Below are positions 32,662-43,506 of a DNA stretch of 64,000 nucleotides, piece by piece (positions within the stretch are counted from its first letter, which is position 1; each line of letters opens with the position of its first letter). The DNA comes from Diploptera punctata. Lineage: Eukaryota; Arthropoda; Insecta; Blattodea; Blaberidae. The stretch spans positions 1-64,000 of the forward strand of contig JASPKZ010009688.1 in assembly GCA_030220185.1 (NCBI GenBank), written 5' to 3'. The notes under the pieces were generated by a model. It had not been told where the DNA came from and searched no databases. It was given only the letters and a program-made list of their open reading frames with translations. The translations under genes were made by a program, and so were the position numbers.

Positions 32662-33959
32662 GCTGAAAGTCGGGGCAGAAAGTCGGGGCAGAAAGTCGGG
32701 GCTGAAAGTCGGGGCTGAAAGTCGGGGCTGAAAGTCGGGGCTGGATGTCGGGGCTGGAAGTCGGGGCTGGAAGTCGGGGCTGGAAGTCGGGGCTGGAAGT
32801 CGGGGCTGGAAGTCGGGGCTGGAAGTCGGGGCTGGAAGTCGGGGCTGGAAGTCGGGGCTGGAAGTCGGGGCTGGAAGTCGGGGCTGGAAGTCGGGGCTGG
32901 AAGTCGGGGCTGAAAGTCGAGGCTGAAAGTCGGGGCTGAAATTCGGGGCTGGATGTCGGGGCTGGAAGTCGGGGCTGGAAGTCGGGGCTGGAAGTCGGGG
33001 CTGGAAGTCGGGGCTGGAAGTCGGGGCTGGAAGTCGGGGCTGGAAGTCGGGGCTGGAAGTCGGGGCTGGAAGTCGGGGCTGGAAGTCGGGGCTGGAAGTC
33101 GGGGCTGGAAGTAGGGGCTGGAAGTCGTGGCTGGAAGTCGTGGCTGGAAGTCGGGGCTGGAAGTCGGGGCTGGAAGTCGTGGCTGGAAGTCGGGGCTGGA
33201 AGTCGGGGCTGGAAGTCGGGGCTGGAAGTCGGGGCTGGAAGTCGGGGCTGGAAGTCGGGGCTGGAAGTCGGGGCTGGAAGTCGGGGCTTGAAGTCGGGGC
33301 TGGAAGTCGGGGCTGGAAGTCGGGGCTGGAAGTCGGGGCTGGAAGTCGGGGCTGGAAGTCGGGGCTGGAAGGCGGGGCTGGAAGTCGTGGCTGGAAGTCG
33401 TGGCTGGAAGTCGGGGCTGGAAGTCGGGGCTGGAAGTCGGGGCTGGAAGTCGGGTCTGGAAGTCGGGTCTGGAAGTCGGGTCTGGAAGTCGGGTCTGGAA
33501 GTCGGGGCCGGAAGTCGGGGCCGGAAGTCGTGGCCGGAAGTCGTGGCCGGAAGTCGTGGCCGGAAGTCGTGACCGGAAGTCGTGGCCGGAAGTCGTGGCC
33601 GGAAGGCGTGGCCGGAAGGCGTGGCCGGAAGTCGGGGCCGGAAGTCGGGGCCGGAAGTCGGGGCCGGAAGTCGGGGCCGGAAGTCGGGGCCGGAAGTCGG
33701 GGCCGGAAGTCGGGGCCGGAAGTCGGGGCCGGAAGTCGGGGCCGGAAGTCGGGGCCGGAAGTCGGGGCCGGAAGTCGGGGCCGGAAGTCGGGGATGGAAG
33801 TCGGGGATGGAAGTCGGGGCTGGAAGTCGTGCCTGGAAGTCGTGGCCGGAAGTCGTGGCCGGAAGTCGTGGCCGGACGTCGTGGCCGGAAGTCGTGCCCG
33901 GAAGTCGTGCCCGGAAGTCGTGGCTGGAGGTCGTGGCTGGAAGCCAGGGCTGAAATTCG
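32662..33959 (+). repeat. 13-bp G-rich minisatellite, about 100 units
   Basis: Consensus 'ggggctggaagtc', repeated about 100 times with almost no length variation. Because 13 is not a multiple of three and no unit creates a stop, all three plus frames and one minus frame stay open for long stretches. They encode a 13-residue repeat (GLEVGAGSRGWKS on plus; PRLPAPTSSPDFQ on minus). Each unit has a CpG ('tcgg'), and variants with 'ccgg' have two, making a CpG-dense island in AT-rich surroundings. Unit variants occur in blocks: ctgg, then tctgg, then gtggccgg, then ggggccgg, then mixed. I do not regard the 488-codon minus frame (32511-33977) or the 287-codon plus frame (33140-34003) as genes: no domain, no conserved start and full dependence on the repeat. 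Confidence 0.95.
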
Positions 33960-34255
33960 GGCAGAAGTCGGGTGCATGTCAGGCGAATGTCAGGGGGATA
34001 TGAGGCGGAATTCGGGCAGACATTCTGCGGAAGTAGGACTGGAAGTCGGTCGAATGTAGGGCGGATGTTCTGCGGAAGTCAGGCGGAATTCAGGCAGAAG
34101 TCGGTCGAATGTAGGGCGGATGTTCTGCGGAAGTCGGGCGGAATTCAGGCAGATGTCGGGCGAAGTTGGGAGGAAGTCGGCGGAATTCGGGAGGATGTCG
34201 AGCGGAAGTCTGGATATCAGACGGATGTCGGGCTGAAGTCGGGCTGTCTGATATA
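33960..34255 (+). repeat. Degenerate G-rich repeat flank with 55-bp units
   Basis: Words such as 'gcggaagtcgggcgga', 'gaattcaggcaga' and 'atgtagggcggatgttctgc' are related to the 13-bp unit. A clear 55-bp unit occurs twice in tandem from about 34044 ('aagtcggtcgaatgtagggc' begins each). This looks like an older or differently amplified relative of the minisatellite. Confidence 0.75.
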
Positions 34256-35800
34256 TTTAGCCGCACGGGCTCTGTCCAATAGCATGAATGCATAAGTATG
34301 CTTAACACAATTATACGTAGTGAGTGGCATTAAAATAATTATTAGAAAAAGGGTTGATAATTTGACCAAAATTGAAATAAAAATTCAGTTTTTGTAACGC
34401 TTAATTTAACGTCCCCAAAATTATGTCTAATAAATTTTAGTACAAAGATAAATTTTTTTGGCAGATTGTTACCTCATCTACTTTCCTAGTAAACTGTTAA
34501 CATTTCCCCCCTCTGACGAAAAGTAAAGATTTTGATTATTTCTGGTTGTTTGACATTTTGTATCACTGTGCACTGGGCGGCTGAACTACATGCGACAGTA
34601 GCCACGTCGGCGGCAGGTGAGCAAATGTACGTATGAATATGCGATATTTTCAATAAATGTTTAGAGCAAACCTCGTTCTATTTTAATATGTAATTTGTTT
34701 GACCTGTGAATTTCGATTTATTATCTTAGAGAAAAGATGCAGGACATTAAGATGATAGTGGAAATACTCAGAAGGAAATTTTACATTAAATATTTGCTAT
34801 TAAAACGGTTGTGACTTCCTGCAATAAACACTGTTTACAACGTATATGTTTTATTTTCCCCAGTTGTTATAAAAGTTTATTCCAAAAACAATTAAAAAAT
34901 CAGTTTGCAGAGGACACTTCAAGTTTAAATATGATTATTTAAAAACGACAAAATATAATATTAAATATGTTAGATTATCTGGACTGTACACATTATATGC
35001 TACCAGAGTACTGGATACATAGGTCTTATTATGTACATAAATGTAAAGTCGATATTTATTAGTAATGCCCTTCTCTTTTTAAACGAATTACTGTGAAAAT
35101 TATTAAATGTATATAAAATGTATTCCTTGGAATGATGTTTCAATTGAATTGTTTAGGAACAGGGGGAGAGTCGGGGCGCGATATCAGTAAAGTCATGTAG
35201 GAAGCAGATTTTTTTTACTTAGGCGTGCGGATATGTACGGCGAGACTGAGGACAACAAAGGGACAACCGTTAATAATACATGTATAGGTAAAGTTTACAT
35301 TTTAATTCTTAATGTGTTTATGTTTTTAATTTACCAATATTTACTCAATTATTGTTTTAATATAATTATTAAGAAATATGTGTAACAACATAGTTAAACC
35401 CTTTCTAATTGTTCTAATGTAAATTGTTCTGTATACAAGTACAAAATGGAACAAATCACTGTAACCAACTCTACTTTCAGATATTTTCAGAACATTACTT
35501 TAAACATAATATCCAGTATATATCTAGTGGTATAATTGAAAATGCATATGAAATTATTATAAATAATAATTGTTGTACTGATATTTACAGACCTCTGACA
35601 AAGTGAGTTTCTGTTTATTTTCTCGAGTAAGTCAAAGAATAGTTAGAAATATTAAAATATTAATTTTAAAATCATACTGATATTTGGAAAAATAAGAAAA
35701 ACTACAACCATATTGCATGTATATTTTAAACCTGGAAATAAATAATTATTGTTATTCAATTTAATATTTACTATTATTATATTATTACTGTTGTTTTTAC
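34256..35800. other. Long AT-rich stretch without recognised feature
   Basis: No tRNA-like head, LINE block or long frame. This is the longest part of the window without any repeat relation that I could see. A possible splice-donor-like 'ggcaggtgagc' lies at 34611, but no exon supports it. Confidence 0.4.
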
Positions 35801-36184
35801 CCAAAGAGAACCAAAACTAACACCTGCTGTCTTATAACTCGGTGTTGATTCTCTAAAGAATAGAAGAACCTGGTCCTCCAGGTTGGAGATTTTAGCAATG
35901 GGCCAGCTCCCTGTTCTAGAGATATAAAATGTATTCTCCTATAAGACCATGGATTCCGTATCATAGACTTACAGCTCGTAAAATATCCTAAAACCCCAAA
36001 AAAATAAAGAGAAAGAGAGAGACCACTGCGTAAGATTCGTCAGCCCATAGACGCCTGTATTAGAATTGGGCGCTAATTATCCGAGTTGTATTCTATTTTG
36101 TTTGAGTTTACTTTTTTTAATAGAGTTCTTAGCTTCTCCTTACTTTGTCAACTTCAATAAAATAAATTTTGGATACTTCAATCT

Positions 36185-36420
36185 TAACTGAAGGGATAAG
36201 AAGGGGCACCTGGAAGACGGAGTTACGTTTCCCCGATGACATGTTGGGTGATTAATAATAATGAAGCACCAGGAGAGTCCTTAAACCAAAACTTAGTTCA
36301 AATCCAGACCATGGGTGACCATAGGAAAAAGTCCATGCTCTGACCGGGAATCAAACCCGAGGCCTCATGAACTGTAGTGAGGACCTCTGCCCACTAGCCC
36401 ATGGAGCTGGTCACCATACA
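36185..36420 (-). mobile_element. SINE-6
   Basis: The minus strand begins with a tRNA-like head: 'catgggctagtgggcagagg' (A-box region) and 'tcgggtttgattcccggtca' (B box, good T arm). The body runs through 'agcatggactttttcctatg', 'tggtctggatttgaac' and 'ggactctcctggtgc', ending near 'gtcttccaggtgcccc'. It is the only copy in the window. The 63-codon plus frame at 36367 starts inside it by chance. Confidence 0.6.
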
Positions 36421-36541
36421 TATATAATTGTAATTACACACTACAATAATACACAACACGCATTTTCTAATAATGTTTCGTTTGTAAAGTTTGTATTCAA
36501 CATAATTGCATTTATCACGAGAGATCTAACTTTAACATCTA

Positions 36542-37784
36542 TACTAATTCCGAGCTAAGTTCCAGTTGTGATGTTAACAAAGCAGATGTATGACTGCATT
36601 TTGATTGGTCGAATGGCGATTTTACTTTTGAGCGAGCAAGTAAATGTAGTTCCCTCTCTAACACTAAATAAATAAGTAAAATTAAAATATATAATATCTA
36701 GCACGTGCCTACATAAGTTTAATAGGAGCCTCTTAAAATATATAATTACAATTTTAATAAGTTAAATATGTATTGTTTAATTCCTACGCATCTGCGCAGA
36801 ATGACATTTAAGTTGTTTCAAAATGGCAACTTCTCAAGAATTCCTAAAATATTGGAAACGAAAGCTCTAGAAATGCGGAGAGGAACAAATTATTTTGAAT
36901 ATTTTCAAAGAGTTTAGTGTGGAATATCCCACATTAGCCTTTGAGGATATGAAAATAACAGAATTGACAGGTGAGTTAGCATGGAGTATAATATATTCTG
37001 CTTATAATGTAATTATACATAAAGTCTATCTATGGACGTAATGGAAAAAATCGTAGGCCTAAACGTCTGATTTTATATGTTCATATATAATTGCTTTGTC
37101 ATAAATCTTATATGTAAAAATGTTGGTTTGTTTGTTTGTTCGTATTCTATGCGCGTCCATACCGTTGATCCGATTTGGATACGGTTTTTGGCAAAATGTT
37201 CAGAAGATTCCCGGAATGAATGTAGGCTATAAGAGAGTTGTGATATTCAACCGCTTCAACCCCTAAAAATCACCCTTTGTAGTGAAAAACGTGAAATAAA
37301 GTCCCTATTTGAGGCTTAAATGGGCTACGATGCCTAAACCATAACAAATACACCAAATTAGTATAGCCGGAACTAAACATCTCAAAAAACGCTACAAAGA
37401 AGTCCGCGACGGCATCTGTTTATCTTCCACGGATAACTCACAATAACCATTTTTGTCTTTCATTGATGCCAAGAATATCGTGATAAGCAGATTCTCGCAC
37501 AGTGCACGGCTGGTGGTAAAAACATATTAGCATTTATTTATTAGTAGCTGCGCACGCCGGGTATTACCTAAGTGAAAATAAATGGGTGTTCCTAATCCAG
37601 TCTTATTTCCTGTAAAGTACGATGTTGCCTAGGAGCAACGTTTCTATCGATAACAGTTCAGTTCACAATTTGTTCACATGGTGAGTAAAAATAGCATCAG
37701 AGTTCCCTCAACAGACCGAGTCGGCGGAGTAATAACTTGAACAAGTTTTTTATAGTACAACTGGAACTTAGCTCGAAATTAGTA
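36542..37784 (+). mobile_element. T3 DNA transposon with inverted ends and exon-like ORF
   Basis: Left end 36542-36569 and right end 37757-37784 are inverted repeats of 28 bp with one mismatch (core 'cgagctaagttccagttgt'). Both are bordered by 'ta', compatible with a TA target site, though not proven. From an ATG at 36823 a frame with a single internal stop codes for about 49 residues ending 'FEDMKITELTG', including 'EEQIILNIFKEFSVEYP'. It stops at 'acag|gtgagt' (36970/36971), a good splice donor. The helix-rich segment ending in TG recalls the N-terminal helix-turn-helix of a transposase. No downstream exon was recognised in the remaining 800 bp, so the copy is non-autonomous. Related copies: 9225-9725, 24300-24405 and 51260-51960. 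Confidence 0.7.
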
Positions 37785-37914
37785 CAGGTAATATGCATCT
37801 ATTTGTTTCATTGTATGTTTGTTTATATAATGTAGAACTAATTATATTATGAAATAGTGGATTCGATAAAATAGGCACTTCTAATGGCATTAAAAACCAG
37901 AATTTGCCTTGAGG

Positions 37915-38015
37915 ATTGATAAAAACCCTAATTCAAGTTTATCGGCACTGGGTTTTGAATTCGGGACCTATCAAATATGAATCCCAAAACTTACCGCTTG
38001 AGCCACCTCGCTCTA
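37915..38015 (-). mobile_element. tRNA-like SINE head
   Basis: The minus strand shows 'gcgaggtggctcaagcggta' (Leu/Ser-type A box) and 'cgaattcaaaacccagtgcc' (weak B box). No body could be matched to another copy here. Confidence 0.45.
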
Positions 38016-38224
38016 TATCCACATGTGAGATAAAGTACATAACCTCACATTCCCCAGTCTTAATGGAGCTACACAAATTAAAGATTATAAAGAGAAGAAA
38101 TCAGAAATAGAAACAGAAGAAACACATTAAAAACAAAATACTGTTACAATATTGCCTCAGTGTAAGAAGTGAGCCTAAAATATATGATCGTACTTGAAAT
38201 ACATTACAAAATGGACAGTTAATA

Positions 38225-38465
38225 AAAATGTTTGAAATTTTGAAGAAGTGGCCCAATTCAAATACATAGGGACAATAATTACAAACAGAAATGATGCGAA
38301 GAAAGGAATTAACATGGGCTAAATTCTGTAAATGCATCCTATTATCATCACAGGGATTCTTGTCATCTCTAACTTCACAAATAAATACCTTAAACTAAAA
38401 ATATATGGGCCCTAATATAATTATTCTCCGAGTTATATGTATGCGAAACACTGTTCTGTAGTGAG
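38225..38465 (+). mobile_element. LINE-A internal fragment
   Basis: 'EVAQFKYIGTIITNRND' and 'GILVISNFTNKYLKLKIYG' equivalents, then the 'VICMRNT' remnant of the 'VVLYGCETW' block. Confidence 0.65.
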
Positions 38466-38815
38466 TTAGTTAGTTCATAAGAAATATTTGCACCCAACAG
38501 GAATTCTGTGGCAATGCTGGCGGGTGTATTTGTGCTTTTCAAGTCCCCAATAACTAAACTAGCAATTGTATAGTTACATAGTTATGGCTAGCTCGTCCTT
38601 CATTGGAAATGCTTGGCGAGAAACCACACGAAGAAGGAATTCAGAACAGAATATCAAATAGCATCAATGCTGGAAGTGAAATTTTAACTTTTCAGCGTTA
38701 GAAATTTGTGGAAGAGAGATCAACGCATAGGAGGAACACTTTAGCCGTAGAAAAGGCGACTCTCACACGGGAGAAAAGTTTAAACAAACCAATACGTTCA
38801 AACAGTGTTATGCCT
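38466..38815. other. No feature recognised
   Basis: Non-repetitive sequence between the LINE-A fragment and R1 copy 2. Confidence 0.35.
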
Positions 38816-38819
38816 TAAT

Positions 38820-39730
38820 TAATAATCAACGACACCCTTTAAAAAGTAAACTAATTAGTGTCCCAATTATAATCTAGGGAAAAAAGGACCAACCAGACAT
38901 TTTCTTACAAACATTGTACATACATTATATATACATTGCATGTAGTATACATAGAGGGCAGTGGTTATACTTTCCGCCCTTGTAGGTAATTTGTTATATT
39001 ACAGTATAATTATGTAGTTATTCAGCCTATAGCTGGCCAACCCCTAAATGTAGGAAACTGAACTTTTAATCGTGGTCGCCATTCCTTTAAGTAGACCTAG
39101 GACAGAACGCATTATCGTGCAAAAAATGATTGTAAAAATGCCCTTTTTTACTAAGCGATAACAATAATTTTGACGTAATAACTGTATCGTAACGAGGCAA
39201 CGTCACGTAATGAGAAAATAGAAAATATCTTTACAAATTACATTTTAAAATACATTAACATTTCTCAGACTGAATCCAGAAGTGTTTCATCCATCTGTAT
39301 GTACCGTGGAAATGTATGTACAGACCTTCCTCTATCAGGTAAATATTCAATTACATAAGTTATCATGTTTAAATGAAGGGCACAAGCAAAAATCCATGAA
39401 AGTCACTTTTCCAACATTAAAAATTGTCTTTTAATTGAGGCGATTATAAACAAAGGAATGTAAGTGATTTTTTCTCTTGAAAAACAAAATGAGTATGTAA
39501 TAGTATTCATATTTTTTCGAGTTAACGCATCACCCGCAGATATAATTTTGAATTACCTATAATTTTCTTACATAACTTCAACTTTTAAACTCTTTTCTCA
39601 ATACTTGCACACCTTGCACTTCTGCTTCTAACTTCCTCAGTTATACAACTTACCTACTTTTTTAAACATGTGCCTAATTTAGAAGACAAGTAAACCCTTG
39701 ATTTAAACAGATTCTTTTATCAAGACTATA
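38820..39730 (+). repeat. Dispersed repeat R1, copy 2
   Basis: Aligned with 1-790 and 59050-60700. It has the best exon-like piece, 39269-39338: AG acceptor, 70 bases, then 'cag|gtaaat'. The frame within reads 'LNPEVFHPSVCTVEMYVQTF'. Confidence 0.7.
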
Positions 39731-39829
39731 TACAATAACAATTTAAATTTATAAGGCCTATTTTTCCCTAAGCACAATTAGCACATTTATTAAAACAAGA
39801 TTGATTTCATAATAATTTGGACGGAATGC

Positions 39830-40060
39830 GCCTTGTTGACAGCACGAATGACACAACAACCGTAAAGTTAACAAGCAACGTCACTAAATATGAAATAGAA
39901 AATTTACGATTTTAAATGATATTAATAAAATATTAATATTTTACAGATTGGATCCAAAACTGTTTAATCTGTGTAGCTGAGATTTACAGACAACGCTTCC
40001 TCTATCAGGTAAACATTAAATATATTTTCAAATATCTCATTTACCCACGTTTAAATGCTC
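39830..40060 (+). repeat. Dispersed repeat R1, partial copy 3
   Basis: Tandem to copy 2 after a 100-bp gap. Keeps 'gcaacgtcactaaatatgaa' and the exon-like piece 39947-40008 with AG acceptor and 'cag|gtaaac' donor. Confidence 0.6.
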
Positions 40061-40254
40061 GTTGTTATGATGTATATAAGACATGTTAATTGACTTTATA
40101 ACAAATTTTACTAGCAAATTATAAATATTCTATTTTATATCATTTCACACAATTTTGTGTTATAACGGTACTATTTTTATTAAACTTCTCCGTTCTTTAA
40201 ACCATCAAAACTTTTGATCTATCAAATGTCTAACCACATATAACTATGATTTTT

Positions 40255-40492
40255 TTCAGAGGAAGTCTATAATCTAGATGGTATATGGATAAAATGTGGT
40301 CAGCCTACCGATCCTACAATATTTATAGCTAGTTCACTCAAACTGGAGCCGCTATATTTAAGAGTTAACAAAATGTTTCATGATGCTGCTTGGGTATCAG
40401 CCCCATACTGGACAAAATTCCATAAGAAAAAAATTACTCATAGTAAATCAAACTAACGCACGGTCCGTAGCCCCGCGCCAAGGCATGATGCT
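40255..40492 (-). mobile_element. SINE-2, degraded
   Basis: 'aaaatgtggtcagcctaccg', 'catgatgctgcttgg' and 'ccatactggacaaaattcca', with head remnant 'cgcgccaaggcatgatgc'. The last part plus flank equals 1498-1690. Confidence 0.6.
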
Positions 40493-40845
40493 TCATCCCG
40501 AACCATTCTCAATTTTCTACATTATTAATTATATGAAAATTTCCAGGTTAATTATTTTGTTCCATCTATTAACTTTTTATTTACAAACTCCAGGTTATGT
40601 AATTAGTTGGGATGTTCATATTTTAATATAATTATTTTCATTAGTAACTATAGAGCTATTCCATGAAAATGTCATACCGAGGTCAACATTTTGAAATTGA
40701 TGCAGGAATTTTTTTGGCGTAATATATATCTTTAAGGATCAAATTTTCTGATTCTATAAGATATTGTTCCATAAGTGTATTATTTTAATCTAATGTTGGT
40801 GGTAGAACTTTTAATATTCATCATCATCATAGTACATTCACGAAT

Positions 40846-41712
40846 TTAGGCCATTTGTTGACCTGTTTCGGCCTCAAGAGAAACACCATCCAGAAGTCTT
40901 TTGAGTGGACGTCCTGGTCTTCTTCTTCCTGCAGGTTGATATCTTAACATTAGTTTGAGTATTCTGTGATCTTCCATTCGATGAACATGTTGTATCCATC
41001 TTGACTTATAATCAGAAATTTTGTTTTCTAAAGATTCCATGTGTAATTCTTCTAAGATGTCTTCATTTTTTTGTGATCTAGTAGTGTGTATCCTGCAGTC
41101 CTCCGAAGATATCTCATTTCAGCAGATCTAAGTCTCTGTATATCCTTCTGTTTCAACGTCCATACTTGGCTACCATACAAAAGAGTTGGAGGGGTCAGTG
41201 TTTTATACACTTTCAGTCTTGAATGCTTTTGGACTAACTGTGGCTTGAAGATAGAATTTATTAACCCTAAAATTCTTAAAAATTTAGATATTTTTGCATT
41301 TACATCCTTTTCTTCTTCATATGAGATATTGCATCCTAGATATGTAAAATTATTCACCTGCTCCAAAATTTTATTGTCCAGTACAATTTTACTTCTGACA
41401 GGATCTACACCTTGAAATGCCATAATTTTTGTTTTTTCTGTTGATATCTTTAATCCATATTCTTCTGTAATTTTGTTAAGTTCATACAGACCTTTCTGTA
41501 GATTATCTTCGGAATTTGCTATTATTATTTGGTCATCTGCAAACAATAGGGTGTTTAATTTTCTATTTTCTGATATTCTTATTCCAAATTTATATGTTTT
41601 GTTCCAGCAACATATTACTTCATTGATATAAATTGCAAAGAGTGTTGGGGATAGGGGGCAGCCTTGTCTCACACCACGATTTATAATTCCTTCTTCAGAA
41701 AATCCAAACCTG
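40846..41712 (-). pseudogene. LINE-B reverse-transcriptase pseudogene, best preserved
   Basis: From about 41712 on the minus strand: 'EEGIINRGVRQGCPLSPTLF' (fingers/palm motif), 'LNTLLFADDQIIIANSEDNL' (catalytic FADD at about 41535-41545), 'LKISTEKTKIMAFQG', 'NNFTYLGCNIS', 'TLTPPTLLYGSQVWTLKQKD' and 'EMRYLRRTAGYT'. A frameshift at about 41045 leads to 'ISDYKSRWIQHVHRMEDH', 'GRRRPGRPLKRLLDG' and the terminal 'EAETGQQMA', then a stop. Over 260 codons are readable. The N-terminal endonuclease and reverse-transcriptase blocks before the 'RQGCPLSP' motif are absent (5' truncation). Both catalytic aspartates remain, but the product could not work without the missing parts. Motif set fits RTE/CR1-type non-LTR elements; the exact clade needs a search. 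Confidence 0.88.
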
Positions 41713-41897
41713 TAAAAACACGCAAAATTGTACCAATCTGGTGTCTAATGATTTGGTCGTATTAATTAGTTTTATTGTACACTCTGTTTTGTTAAACCAT
41801 ACTTTGGTCCTCCCTAGTCGTAAATGTTATAATATTAATTGCCTTCTAATGTTCTATATACCTTAAATGTGTCCTATAATTGTTAACTGCAAGCTAT

Positions 41898-42070
41898 AGT
41901 CAGTCAGTCACAGAAAACGGATAAAAATTACTGCACACAACATAATAATTGATGAAATAACATTTCCTCTTGGATTCTACGTTATCGGTACACAGCTAAC
42001 AAAAAAGTATTGAAGACATTTTCTTGTAAAGTCATTATTTTTCCCACTAGTGTCCCGTGACTGACTGACT
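41898..42070. mobile_element. 173-bp element with 14-bp perfect inverted ends
   Basis: 'agtcagtcagtcac' at 41898-41911 and its exact reverse complement at 42057-42070. The interior is AT-rich and non-coding. The same 12-mer recurs four times at 45545-45943. Confidence 0.45.
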
Positions 42071-42223
42071 TTTTGTTCTATCCTATATATGCTAATACGC
42101 GAGGTTCAGCCAGTTGCTTGCTGCACTCCGCTGAGGATTAACATAAACATGGTTTAGGAAATCTGGTAGACTGTTCGGCTCAGCTGTTACATAAAATAAT
42201 TACTGACCCTCTTTTTGTGTCAG

Positions 42224-42490
42224 TCCACAGCTGTGGTCTCGAGGTAGCGTGCTGCCGTGTCACGCAGCGGGCCCGGGTTCAAATCCCGGTCGGGACAGGC
42301 TCCTGGGTGAGGTTTTTTCGGAGGTTTTCCTCACCTATAAGACAAATGCCAGGAAGCCTAGGGTCCAACGGTCCAAGAAAATCATCCTGCCACCATAATC
42401 ATTATCATCATCATCCTTCACCGGTGTGGAAAGCAACGGGAGGCTACCACATCTATAACTCCTTAGTAAAGTTGGAAAGCATGAACCGAA
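42224..42490 (+). mobile_element. SINE-1
   Basis: Head 'tgtggtctcgaggtagcgtg' and B box 'gggttcaaatcccggtcggg', then the body to 'tccttagtaaagttggaaag'. The 3' hairpin end is lost. The 111-codon frame over it is the SINE read as protein. Confidence 0.8.
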
Positions 42491-43404
42491 AGTGCCTTTC
42501 TGCGGTTCAGTGTGGTATCTTTGTTCTCCTCCCTACTACAGAACATTTATGAAATATGCCAATGTCCTCTTTTCCGTGTGGCTACCCCTTCCTTTTTCAT
42601 CCTTTCTACCGCGCATCTCTACAGCGCATATCCCCTCTACTTGTGAACCTTTATATGTATTGTACTCTTACCGAACATCATCATTCGATCAGCCTAGCAA
42701 GTGGCGTTTAGTTACTTAAAAGCGGATTCAATAGTGGAATCCAATTCTAACTCACCATGCAGCTGGGAAGTTAATAAGTTGATTAAGACCGAGAAGAGGT
42801 CGATTTTGAGTTAGTCCAGCTATGTACGGAAGAAGTGATTCCTAAAAGCTTGGACATCTGTGTGAGTGTGGCATTATGTATGGTACGTTATTTGTTTAGT
42901 TATTTCTACAAGCTATGCTTGATTGATTGATCAAGTATCATCTTATGTTATTAATTTATTATTTATTTTAAAATTCAACTTGTTTATATTAAAAGCTTAT
43001 CTTTTATACAACGCCCCTTTGTTATTATTCAAGTATAGTAGTTGCTCACTATCCTGTAACAAAATCACTCACTGTATGTATTTAGTAATCAGAATCTATA
43101 TTTGTATGTATGTTCATCAGGGAAAGAAAGATGAATTAATAGCTGCCTTTCATGGGCCCGAGGCAGGCTGCTTTCTTACCGATAACATCTTTGAATATCA
43201 CGATCACATTAATAAATACAGCATTAACAAAACTCGATCCCGGACAAGTGTTACGCTGAGCGTGGTTTGCTTTTCTAACGTCGTAAATGGTAGCAGTAGT
43301 GTGGTTTACTTACCCACAAATGGTTAGCAGACCGTGGTTTATAGGGTTCTTTCTCTACCCCCCCAGCACAAATGGTTATGCAGAGCGTGCTTTCTCTACC
43401 CCCC
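42491..43404. other. Spacer with an unassigned 134-codon frame
   Basis: The plus frame 42923-43327 contains 'QGKKDELIAAFHGPEAGCFL', preceded by 'ttcatcag', which could be a splice acceptor. I recognise no family and see no second exon. Two tandem pieces 'tttctctacccccc..agcaca' occur at 43352-43412. Confidence 0.25.
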
Positions 43405-43476
43405 CCCAGCACAAGCATAGCATGGAAATGCTATGATAGCAGTGAAAGACCTGCCATGGGGTAGAATTACTATGGA
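43405..43476 (+). mobile_element. SINE-1 3' end fragment
   Basis: Only the terminal hairpin 'agcatggaaatgct' and 'gtagaattactatggatgga' are present; a head-less copy next to a poly-C tract. Confidence 0.65.
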
Positions 43477-43506
43477 TGGATTTATGTGTCAATTTGAACT
43501 AAAAGA

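Noticed and set aside
32511..33977. 488-codon minus-strand frame, proline-rich 13-residue repeat
   Set aside because: It exists only because the 13-bp unit has no stop in any phase. Equally long frames exist in other phases, and the non-repeat tail has no domain.
33140..34059. Plus-strand frames of 94 to 287 codons over the minisatellite
   Set aside because: Three phases of the same tandem repeat; no independent start or conserved end.
42923..43327. 134-codon frame with 'QGKKDELIAAFHGPEAGCFL'
   Set aside because: No family recognised, N-terminal half is AT-rich hydrophobic translation and no exon structure supports it. Kept only as a note in the spacer entry.
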